From Deltaproteobacteria bacterium (GTDB lineage: Bacteria > Myxococcota_C > UBA6777), in the NCBI GenBank assembly GCA_006226375.1, contig SBHC01000040.1, positions 62,001 through 126,000 on the forward strand: a stretch of 64,000 bases of DNA, written 5' to 3'. Below the pieces are notes generated by a model, which worked only from the letters and a program-made list of their open reading frames with translations, was not told the DNA's origin and did no database searches. Positions 41,041-48,247 of this stretch are shown here, one piece after another (the first letter of the stretch is position 1; each line of letters starts with the position of its first letter). The position numbers and the translations under genes are program-made.

Positions 41041-42324
41041 ATGCGAAGTCATACATCACAATCCACCAAAGTTACTCCACTACCCTCAACCAAAAAAACG
41101 TCGCGTTTGTCGGAGCAATCACTGCGCCCAGACCTCTGGGACAGCCGATACAACGCTCGTGAAATCGAAACACTGAAAGTGGTGGCGCATCAATACAGCC
41201 TGGATCCCTTAATGCGTGAAGTGATCATGCTTCATGGTAACATTTACGTTACTGCGGCAGGCTTGCAGAAGTTGGCCCAGCGCGATCCCGACTACAATGG
41301 CTGTCAGATTGAGCCCATCGTGATGGATTGGGAGAACAACTTCTTTGTGGTCAAAGCCAGCGTTTGGAAAAAAGGATGTGACTATCCTTTTGAAGACTTT
41401 GGTGATGCCGATCCCACCACGTCCAAGCTCCGTGGCAAAGCGTTGTTTCGTCATGCGATCACTCGGGCCAGAGCGCGTGCGATCCGGTCAGCGTTTGCTG
41501 TGCCATTCTGCGCTTTGGAAGAGCTGGACGACGAAACACGCTGGAAGGCTGCGCAAAACGAGACTCCTTCGTATGAGTCGAAGTCTTCGCGCCGCTCGAC
41601 ACCCCAGCGAAGCTCGTATCGACCAACCAACGCACCCGCGGCCAACCGCTCACTACAACCTCCAAGGAAGGCGCAACCTGTTGAACCTCAGGCTCCTGTT
41701 AAGTCTGTAACAGAGCAGCCTACGGCGTCTGCGTCGAAAGAAGCGTCGTCCAACGCTCCGAAGATCACCGATCTGGCAACAACACACCAACACAAGATGT
41801 TGGAGCGTTACATCAGCCAACTGGGTTGGGGTGAACCCCAGATCAATCGCTACCTCAAAGATGCCTTTTCTATTGAGAGCTTGCCTGGAATCAACAGGAT
41901 GCAGGCCAGCAACATGTTGGACCACCTCGCCGAGCGGCTCAAAGAAATGAGCAAAGAGGCATCCAGCGAGACGAAGCCGAACAAGCCGACGCGAAGCCCC
42001 AAGGTCAAAGCTGCGACACCTGCGAAGGAAGTCGCCCCGGAAGCCAAGAAGGCTGCAGCACCGTCCAAGCCCATCCAAGAACAAAAAGGCTTGGATGACG
42101 ACGCTCCTGCTCCTTCCAAAAAGTCGAAATCTCCCAAGTGGAGCGATGAGGAACAACAACGCATCGCCGAAGACTTGTTGGGTCGTATGCAGCGGGCTGG
42201 TAGCCTCTCCGACTTGCGTCAAGAGTGGCAAATGTTCCAAGGTCTCCGTCACAAACTCTCCGAACAATGGACGGAGCAAATTCGCGACACCAAAGATCAA
42301 CGCAAAGCGGCCTTGTCTGCTTGA
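41041..42324 (+). CDS. RecT/Bet-like single-strand annealing protein (tentative)
   Basis: 427 residues. The N-terminal ~150 look like phage Bet/RecT-type annealing proteins: VVAHQYSLDPLMREVIMLHG, NIYVTAAGLQKLAQRDPDY and ALFRHAITRARARAIRSAF follow the usual order of the pattern. A Lys/Ala/Pro-rich linker then leads to a helical module (QHKMLERYISQLGWGEPQIN, then LPGINRMQASNMLDHLAERL) like C-terminal modules of phage recombination proteins, and a second charged helical tail. ATG 41041 is preferred over 41011 as GGGGAGG is spaced seven bases. No phage genes surround it. If right, it anneals ssDNA in recombination or repair. Confidence 0.5.
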   Translation: MRSHTSQSTKVTPLPSTKKTSRLSEQSLRPDLWDSRYNAREIETLKVVAHQYSLDPLMREVIMLHGNIYVTAAGLQKLAQRDPDYNGCQIEPIVMDWENNFFVVKASVWKKGCDYPFEDFGDADPTTSKLRGKALFRHAITRARARAIRSAFAVPFCALEELDDETRWKAAQNETPSYESKSSRRSTPQRSSYRPTNAPAANRSLQPPRKAQPVEPQAPVKSVTEQPTASASKEASSNAPKITDLATTHQHKMLERYISQLGWGEPQINRYLKDAFSIESLPGINRMQASNMLDHLAERLKEMSKEASSETKPNKPTRSPKVKAATPAKEVAPEAKKAAAPSKPIQEQKGLDDDAPAPSKKSKSPKWSDEEQQRIAEDLLGRMQRAGSLSDLRQEWQMFQGLRHKLSEQWTEQIRDTKDQRKAALSA

Positions 42325-42503
42325 TTGTGAACCTTCCCAACATTCCTCTTTCTCCTCGCCCCCTTACTTCTTTGGTAGATCGTTCTTTCCACTTCCTTTC
42401 CTATCCTGTTGTAAGATTCATCCCATCTAAGAAATCATTCCAGGTCAATTTTCGTTTTTTATGCAGTTCAATACCATGAATGACGAAGCAGGGAGGGTGT
42501 TCT

Positions 42504-43046
42504 ATGGAGCGGGAACTCAAACGCAATCCAAATCCGATCAGACCCAAAGACTTGGTTAGTTTGTTGTCGATGTTACTTCCCGGCATCCTGTTTGGTGCTG
42601 GGTTGCTCTGGCTTCATTCGCACGAGCCTCGCTTTGCTTGGGTGCTATCGCTGCAGAAGGCTCCCTGGGAGTTTTGGGCTTTGATGTGTTGCGGAGTTGT
42701 CGCAACGGTTGGAGGTATTGGTGATTGGGTGTACCATCGTGTGTACGTTTCAGTAGGTCCAAAGGAACACAAAAGCCACTTGTTGGCCCTTGTGACAGGG
42801 GGGCTTCCTCTGTTTGTTTTGATGGCCATGGCTTCGTTGAGCAAACATCCAATTGTGTATCTTGTTCCTGTGGTGGTGGTGGTTCTCTACACTACCGCCT
42901 TGATTTGCTACGATGAATTCGTCTTTCATCGCAAACGATGCCTTCCCTTGGAGACCTTGTTCCATCGCCTTCTTGTGTTTGGAAACGGTCTGGCTTGGCT
43001 GGCTTGGTTCCATTGGTGTTTTGTTCGACCTTCTCTTGTAGGCTGA
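42504..43046 (+). CDS. Integral membrane protein, unrecognised
   Basis: 180 residues with about four membrane helices (SLLSMLLPGILFGAGLLW; FWALMCCGVVATVGGIG; LLALVTGGLPLFVLMAMAS; IVYLVPVVVVVLYTTALICY) plus a hydrophobic C-terminal one. A basic N-terminus (RELKRNPNPIRPK) faces the cytoplasm. ATG 42504 has AGGGAGGG six bases before it. It is the first of four closely packed genes ending in a metallophosphoesterase. No function visible. Confidence 0.65.
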   Translation: MERELKRNPNPIRPKDLVSLLSMLLPGILFGAGLLWLHSHEPRFAWVLSLQKAPWEFWALMCCGVVATVGGIGDWVYHRVYVSVGPKEHKSHLLALVTGGLPLFVLMAMASLSKHPIVYLVPVVVVVLYTTALICYDEFVFHRKRCLPLETLFHRLLVFGNGLAWLAWFHWCFVRPSLVG

Positions 43047-43056
43047 GGCTACTGTT

Positions 43057-43479
43057 GTGAAAGCCGCTTTGCTACTACGTCACGCCCGGTCATTGTACGA
43101 CAACCCAGAGCTTCCTTTTGAGCGTTCGTCTCGGAGTAGTTGGCAACGAGGGTTTGCCTCTGGGGCCGCTTGGATGGAGCTTTCCCTCGCTACATTGAGG
43201 CAAAGCCCGGTAGCGAAGAAGGATGATTCTTCCTACTCCAGGTTTCAGGGTCTGGGGTGGGGGAAGTATGCTGTCGCTTTGCTTAGGGCTTTCTTCTGTT
43301 CTGTTGCGACTCTGAGCACACTCTGCCTTCTCTCTTGGAAAACCTACTTGCCTGAGCTTTCTGCGTTGGCAAACAAGGTACCCCTTCCTCTCTTCGGAAA
43401 CATCGGAGGTTTCTCACTTCTCGCTTTGTGGTTGCTGGTTTCAACGTTTGTGTTTTTTGTTTGTGTTTTACGCGATTGA
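43057..43479 (+). CDS. Small membrane protein
   Basis: 140 residues starting at GTG 43057, with GAGG eight bases before it and 10 bp after the upstream stop. The N-terminal half (ALLLRHARSLYDNPELPFER, RGFASGAAWMELSLATL) is soluble and helical; two membrane helices follow (VALLRAFFCSVATLSTLCLL; GGFSLLALWLLVSTFVFFVC). It looks like a subunit coupled to the preceding and following membrane proteins. Not recognised. Confidence 0.5.
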   Translation: MKAALLLRHARSLYDNPELPFERSSRSSWQRGFASGAAWMELSLATLRQSPVAKKDDSSYSRFQGLGWGKYAVALLRAFFCSVATLSTLCLLSWKTYLPELSALANKVPLPLFGNIGGFSLLALWLLVSTFVFFVCVLRD

Positions 43480-43486
43480 AGTGCAG

Positions 43487-43774
43487 ATGGTGTTTCTGTT
43501 TCCCCTCGCTTTGGACGGCAAGGAATCCTTGTTGCGAGAAAGCTTATCCTCGACGCAGAGGGCAGGGGGGACACTCTCTGCGATGGGAGTTGTGCTGCCT
43601 CTTGCTGCAGTCATGTTGTTTGGAGGGTTGATGGGGCAAGGCTTCCGAAGGTGCTGGTGCTTGGGTTGTTTGTCTGTTCTTCTCTGGTACGAAACCTTGC
43701 GTACCAGAGTAGATGGAGGGCCACTCTCGCCAAATAGTGCGCTTTGGATTGGAGAGTCTTCTAACGATGTTTGA
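43487..43774 (+). CDS. Small membrane protein overlapping the metallophosphoesterase gene
   Basis: 95 residues from ATG 43487, 7 bp after the previous stop; no strong ribosome binding site, so reinitiation is likely. Two hydrophobic segments (MGVVLPLAAVMLFGGLMGQG; WCLGCLSVLLWYETL). The 3' end overlaps the metallophosphoesterase start by 8 bp. It may instead be a frame-shifted continuation of the preceding gene; the two frames join within 10 bp. Confidence 0.45.
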   Translation: MVFLFPLALDGKESLLRESLSSTQRAGGTLSAMGVVLPLAAVMLFGGLMGQGFRRCWCLGCLSVLLWYETLRTRVDGGPLSPNSALWIGESSNDV

Positions 43775-44495
43775 GTGGAAGGCAAGCCAGCAACTTGTTG
43801 TAAGACGAGGTGCCATCCGGGAGAACATGGACTCCACCAAACCCTCCTGCTTCGTGTATGCCAGTGATCTTCACCTTGCCGGCGCCTGGACTGCGAAGGT
43901 TGTGGATGAACTGGTCAGCCTTGTTCATCAGGAACAACCATCGTTTGTGATGCTTGGCGGGGATCTTGTTGACCGTAAGAAGGCCTTGCCCCTCTTGTTG
44001 GATTGTGTGAGTCGTCTTCGTCGGGTCTGTCCTGTGTTGGCAGTTCCCGGCAATCATGATGGGTGGGTAGGACTGGAGCGGGTTCGCGCTTGCGTGCTTG
44101 AGGCTGGAGGGGTTTGGCTCATTGACCAACCTTGGAGTTCTTCTCCTCCGAGCGACACGGTTGTCCCATGGAGCCTCCAAGTGGACGGTGTATGTTCCCG
44201 AGCTTCTTCGGAGGAACGCCGTACGTTCCGTATCTTATGCGCCCACTACCCCTCTGTTTTTCCGAAGGCTATCGAAGCAGGGTATGACCTTGTGCTTGCA
44301 GGTCATTTGCACGGAGGGCAGGCTGTACTTCATCAGTCTTCGAGAGGTCTTATGTATCCAGGGGCTTGGTTTTTCCGGTGGAATGGACTGGTCTTTGAAG
44401 AGCAGGGCTGTCGTATGTGGGTGAATCGTGGAGCCAATGACACGTTTCCCCTGCGGTGGAATTGTCCTCGTGAAGTCTTGGTTGGACTGTTCTAA
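43767..44495 (+). CDS. Calcineurin-like metallophosphoesterase (YkuE/LpxH-like)
   Basis: 242 residues from ATG 43767 (GGAGAG ten bases upstream). All metallophosphoesterase blocks are present in order: YASDLHLAG (D-x-H), MLGGDLVDRK (GD-x2-D), PGNHDGW (GNH-D/E), CAHYP (H) and LAGHLHGG (G-H-x-H). Two metal ions are expected. It lacks a signal peptide and membrane helix of its own, but is co-transcribed with three membrane proteins, so a membrane-associated phosphodiesterase or UDP-diacylglucosamine-type hydrolase is possible. Substrate unknown. Confidence 0.82.
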   Translation: MFEWKASQQLVVRRGAIRENMDSTKPSCFVYASDLHLAGAWTAKVVDELVSLVHQEQPSFVMLGGDLVDRKKALPLLLDCVSRLRRVCPVLAVPGNHDGWVGLERVRACVLEAGGVWLIDQPWSSSPPSDTVVPWSLQVDGVCSRASSEERRTFRILCAHYPSVFPKAIEAGYDLVLAGHLHGGQAVLHQSSRGLMYPGAWFFRWNGLVFEEQGCRMWVNRGANDTFPLRWNCPREVLVGLF

Positions 44496-44618
44496 AGAAT
44501 CTTGAACAGGCTTTCTGGCTTTCCCTGCTCGGACGGCTGGATCTTCCCTGATTGAAGAGATGGGAGTTTCTTTCGTCAAACAGTTGTTGCAAGAGCACCT
44601 GCACCCGCTGAAATAGTT

Positions 44619-44647
44619 TTGCATTGTAAACCCAAGGGGTGTATCTT
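44619..44647 (+). promoter_or_regulatory. Candidate promoter of the TolC-MlaC operon
   Basis: TTGCAT (44619-44624) and TATCTT (44642-44647) with a 17-bp spacer; the start point would be near 44654 with a ~65-nt leader. Confidence 0.35.
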
Positions 44648-44666
44648 TGGCGAGGAAAAAAGTGTA

Positions 44667-44680
44667 AAACACGCGTGTTT
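44667..44680. promoter_or_regulatory. 14-bp perfect palindrome, possible operator
   Basis: AAACACGCGTGTTT reads the same on both strands. It lies about 20 bp downstream of the candidate -10 and 38 bp upstream of the TolC-like start, where a dimeric repressor would block transcription. Confidence 0.45.
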
Positions 44681-44718
44681 ATCGAAGCGTTCGTAGATGT
44701 GAAGACGGAGCAGACTGG

Positions 44719-46266
44719 GTGCAGTGGATGGATATGAGACATAGATTAATGTGGTGGAGTGCTCTGGGTTGGTTTGCCCTTGGAGTTGGTGTAAGTGGGT
44801 GCCAAACTGTGGGGCGCGCTTCATCCAAGGTCGCGGTGAATCCGGTCCCATCGGTGCAACGAGTGACTCCGGCAAAGAAAAGTCTGGATCTTCGTCCCAC
44901 CCGATTGGCGGCGGTTCAAGCCACCAAACCTGCAACTTCTGCATCGACGAACCCTGCGAAACCTGCACCCCGCCGCAGCGCACCTGCCAAGGCCAAGAAG
45001 TACAAGCTGGACGAGCTGCTTAAGCTTGCATGGCAGCGGAGTCCTCGCCTGCGAGAGGCAAAGTACCAACTGGAAGCGTTTCGAGCCCGGAAGAGTGAGG
45101 CCATCTGGACGTCGTGGTGGCCCCAAGGCTCTGTGATCGCAGTGGTTGCCCCTGCTCCTCCTGCGCGCGGAGACGCGCTCAACACCTCCACGCCATACCC
45201 TGAAGCGTACAATCGAATCAACCAATACGGTGTATTAACCCGTGTCGAACTTTCACTGGTGTGGCCTTTGTACACCTTTGGAAAGCTAACCTTACTCCAG
45301 AAGGCTGCGACCCATGGGGTCCGTCTGGGACAGACTAAGATACTGTTAGAAAAGAGCAAGTGGGAAACTATGGTGAAGGAGGCCTATTTTGGCCTGCAGT
45401 TTGCAGAGAGCAGCCTTGTCCTTTTGGACGAAGCTGAAGAGCAAATCAAAGAGGCAAAGAAGAAAGTGAAAGGCAAGACTGACAAACTCAAGATTCAAGT
45501 GATTGAATCTCAAGTGCTCAGTCGGCGAGTGCAGGCCGAGATGGCCAAAAAACTTGCTGAGTCTGGCCTTGCACGCCTTGCCGGCCTGCCCACACGACCC
45601 GCGATTCAGTTGGCAGATCCGGAGTTGGAAGAAGCCGACGTTAAAGTTCATCCTCTTGATGAATACCAACGATTGGCTCGAAGAAACCGGCCTGAACTGC
45701 AAATTCTGACGCATGCTCTGAGAGCGAAGAGGGCCATCCTCAACGCTCAACGTCGAATGTGGCTACCCGACTTCTTTGTCGGTGCTTTCTTTCGCTGGGG
45801 ATACAGCAGCGCGGCAGACGACCAACTTTCCCCGTTTGCCCGGGATGATTTCAACTTCTTGGAAGCGGGCGGAGTCTTGGGCGTACGGTGGTCGTTGGAC
45901 GTGCCCATCACGCTGGCGAAAATTCGCCGGGCTGAGGCCGAGTTTGAGATGTTCCGCAGCCAAAAAAACCTCGCAGAGCAAGGCATCAAGATGCAGGTGG
46001 AGCAACGTTACCGAGAGATGGTGGCTGCCCAGAAATCTGTGGGCATCCATCGGAACGGTAGAAAGGCTGCCAACAAGTGGCTGACCAAGTCCATGATTGC
46101 CTTCCAATCGGGCCTTGTGGAGACCAAGGAAGTCAGCGACGCGTTGCTTGCCTATGCTCAGACCCAGTTCGCCTATTTGGAATCGATGTACAAACTCAAA
46201 GTTGCCATTGCCCGGTTGTCTCGGGTGGTTGGCCTGGATGTCACGTTGCACAACAAAGCAAAGTGA
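44719..46266 (+). CDS. TolC-family outer-membrane efflux lipoprotein
   Basis: 515 residues. GTG 44719 is chosen as GGAG lies eight bases upstream. The signal peptide ends in a lipobox (GVSGC), so it is lipid-anchored like OprM. After an Ala/Pro/Lys-rich spacer, the OEP repeats show the usual helical and strand segments: LDELLKLAWQRSPRLREAKYQLEAF at the start of the first repeat, YGVLTRVELSLVWPLYTFGK barrel strands, and a second repeat with RRNRPELQILTHALRAKRAI. Trimeric channel for export from periplasm to outside. No inner-membrane pump or adaptor is adjacent; mlaC follows after 25 bp. Confidence 0.85.
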   Translation: MQWMDMRHRLMWWSALGWFALGVGVSGCQTVGRASSKVAVNPVPSVQRVTPAKKSLDLRPTRLAAVQATKPATSASTNPAKPAPRRSAPAKAKKYKLDELLKLAWQRSPRLREAKYQLEAFRARKSEAIWTSWWPQGSVIAVVAPAPPARGDALNTSTPYPEAYNRINQYGVLTRVELSLVWPLYTFGKLTLLQKAATHGVRLGQTKILLEKSKWETMVKEAYFGLQFAESSLVLLDEAEEQIKEAKKKVKGKTDKLKIQVIESQVLSRRVQAEMAKKLAESGLARLAGLPTRPAIQLADPELEEADVKVHPLDEYQRLARRNRPELQILTHALRAKRAILNAQRRMWLPDFFVGAFFRWGYSSAADDQLSPFARDDFNFLEAGGVLGVRWSLDVPITLAKIRRAEAEFEMFRSQKNLAEQGIKMQVEQRYREMVAAQKSVGIHRNGRKAANKWLTKSMIAFQSGLVETKEVSDALLAYAQTQFAYLESMYKLKVAIARLSRVVGLDVTLHNKAK

Positions 46267-46291
46267 TCCCACTACAAGGAGGAGACAAATC

Positions 46292-46981
46292 ATGAAAGGG
46301 ATGCTTACTTCCATTGCACTCACGGTTGTTTTGGCCCTGACGGGCTCACAAGCCTGGGCCACGACCGCAACCCCCATGCAACTTCTCAAAGATACACAGA
46401 AGAAAGTGGAAGCGATCCTCGAAAAGAAGATTGCTCCCAAGGACGCTCAAGGGAAAAAACAGCGCGAAGAAGACATCAAAAAGATCGTGCGGCCTTTCTT
46501 TAACTACTCCATGCTGGCTAAGCAAACCCTCGGCAAGCACTGGGATGGTCTCAAGCCCGAACAACGCAAACTTTTTGTGTTTTGGTTTCGTGAGTTGTTG
46601 CAGCAAGCGTACATCAACGGAATTCGCGATCGTCGCGTGAACAAGAAGAATCGTGAAAAGGTTAAGCTCAACTACCGCAAGGAAAAGGTGAGCGGAAAAC
46701 GAGCCACCGTCTTCACTCGCGTGAAGTACAAGGTCAAGCGCCGCAACCGGATGCGTTGGAAGAAAGTTCGCATCGATTGGGACTTCATCAAGGTGGGTGA
46801 CAAGTGGAAGGTCAAGGACATCACCACGAACGACACCAGCTTGATGGAGACCTACCAGGAGAACTTTGATAAGATCATCCGAAAGAAGTCATTCAAGCGG
46901 TTGATTGAGAAGATCTCCAAGAAGGTCAACGAACTTCGCAAGAAGCAAAACCTGCCTGCGATCACGGGTCCCACCAAGTAA
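46292..46981 (+). CDS. MlaC/Ttg2D-family periplasmic phospholipid-binding protein
   Basis: 229 residues with a signal peptide (LTSIALTVVLALTGSQAWA, cleaved before TTATP). The mature sequence follows the MlaC pattern: PMQLLKDTQKKVEAIL, FFNYSMLAKQTLGKHWDGL, then RELLQQAYINGI, strands with ATVFTRV, and VRIDWDFIKVGDKWKVKDI. MlaC shuttles phospholipid between the outer-membrane MlaA and inner-membrane MlaFEDB. AAGGAGGAG precedes ATG 46292; it is coupled to the TolC-like gene. The rest of the Mla system is not in the window. Confidence 0.85.
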   Translation: MKGMLTSIALTVVLALTGSQAWATTATPMQLLKDTQKKVEAILEKKIAPKDAQGKKQREEDIKKIVRPFFNYSMLAKQTLGKHWDGLKPEQRKLFVFWFRELLQQAYINGIRDRRVNKKNREKVKLNYRKEKVSGKRATVFTRVKYKVKRRNRMRWKKVRIDWDFIKVGDKWKVKDITTNDTSLMETYQENFDKIIRKKSFKRLIEKISKKVNELRKKQNLPAITGPTK

Positions 46982-47147
46982 GCTGCGAAGCGGACCGTCT
47001 CTCCTCCTTCTCCCTCTTTCTTGCTCAGATCCCCTGTGAAACACACAACACACATAGACCTATCCAGCGACGCAATTCTTGCGTCTGCTTGACATGCAGA
47101 GATGTGTGAAACGTGGTTGGAGGAATGGAGTTGGAGCAGAGAGAGGA

Positions 47148-48077
47148 TTAGAGATTGGCGAGGATCGGGGAGATGACGTCGTTGTTGGCGACTTCCTGCA
47201 GCTGGGGAAGGCCACAAGGACAAGACAGGTTGAGATCGATGATTTGCCCGTCGCTGACGTCGACAGAGGCGAAGTAGATACCTTGTGCTCGAAGCGCGGG
47301 TCCCAAGGTTTGTGCGAGGCCAACATCTTTGGTGCTTACCTGGATCGACTCCGCCTTCGCTCCTGTTTCAAACGTCCCGCGAAGTTCTCCCACCGGGGGA
47401 ACTTGGAGCGCGGCTCCAAGAAGCTCTCCTTGCAAGAAGAACAACCGCTTGTCACCGTCGAGTCCTGGCTCAGTTACGAGCTTTTGCAGCAGAACATATT
47501 GGGTGCCTTGCTCCGTCAAGGTCTCCACCAACGCTTTGAGGTTGGGATCTCCAACACGGAGGAAGAAGGTTCGGTTGGAGCCGTGGAGCGAGCGGATCGT
47601 TACCTTGCCGCCTGCTTCAGCCAAAAACGCTTCTGCTGCGCCCACGTGGTTGGTGACCAATGTTGGGGGCAACAAGTGAGCAAAGGACTTCGCAAACAGG
47701 TGCGGGTGAAGACTCTTCAAGGACGAAGGGGCGTTCAGCACGCGGGTGTCGTTGACGACGGTTTGCAAAAGGTCAAGCGCGAACAGGTGGTCCCAGTTGT
47801 AGGGGCCGGGTTCACGCCAAAACACAGCGTCGAGTTTCCCGAGGGGGGCGAGAAACGAGTCACCCAGTTGAAGGGAAGGTGGACTGCCTGCTTGCACCGA
47901 AACCGGAGCCATAAAGCCCACAGCCTGGTTGTGATGCAGGTGAAGGTCAGAGGGCTGCAGCCAAAAAACCTGGTCTCCACTGGCTTGAGCGGCCTGCATC
48001 AAGGCCCAGGTGGTCTGGTTGCTGGGTGTATCGGTATTGGGGTCTTGCGCAATAAAGGCAAATTTGCGGTTCGTCAT
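47148..48077 (-). CDS. Glutathione synthetase-like ATP-grasp protein (divergent GshB)
   Basis: 309 residues, the length of GshB. N-terminal pre-ATP-grasp domain (AFIAQDPNTDTPSNQTTWAL), linker VFWREPGPYN, LFAKSFAHLLPPTLVT, and C-terminal GDPNLKALVETLTEQGTQYVL, DGDKRLFFLQGE, GIYFASVDVSDGQIIDLNLS all align by eye with GshB. However, the ATP-loop KPLDGMGG of canonical GshB reads RSLHGSNR here, and the Asn-Thr-Ser-Pro region is LNLSCPC. Activity is therefore uncertain. ATG start. No gshA in the window. Confidence 0.65.
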   Translation of the reverse strand: MTNRKFAFIAQDPNTDTPSNQTTWALMQAAQASGDQVFWLQPSDLHLHHNQAVGFMAPVSVQAGSPPSLQLGDSFLAPLGKLDAVFWREPGPYNWDHLFALDLLQTVVNDTRVLNAPSSLKSLHPHLFAKSFAHLLPPTLVTNHVGAAEAFLAEAGGKVTIRSLHGSNRTFFLRVGDPNLKALVETLTEQGTQYVLLQKLVTEPGLDGDKRLFFLQGELLGAALQVPPVGELRGTFETGAKAESIQVSTKDVGLAQTLGPALRAQGIYFASVDVSDGQIIDLNLSCPCGLPQLQEVANNDVISPILANL

Positions 48078-48247
48078 GAATGATGCTCCACAGAGAGGCA
48101 GCGCGTCGTTAATAGGATGGTTGCTTGAGTGGAGTATGAACTGCTCCCAAGAAAGAGGAAGTCCACACTCCAGGCACCGTTGTATTGAATACGGTGCATC
48201 GGTGGGTTGGCCTTAGCGAACTTGCTCGTTTTTTCATCGAGAGTTCC

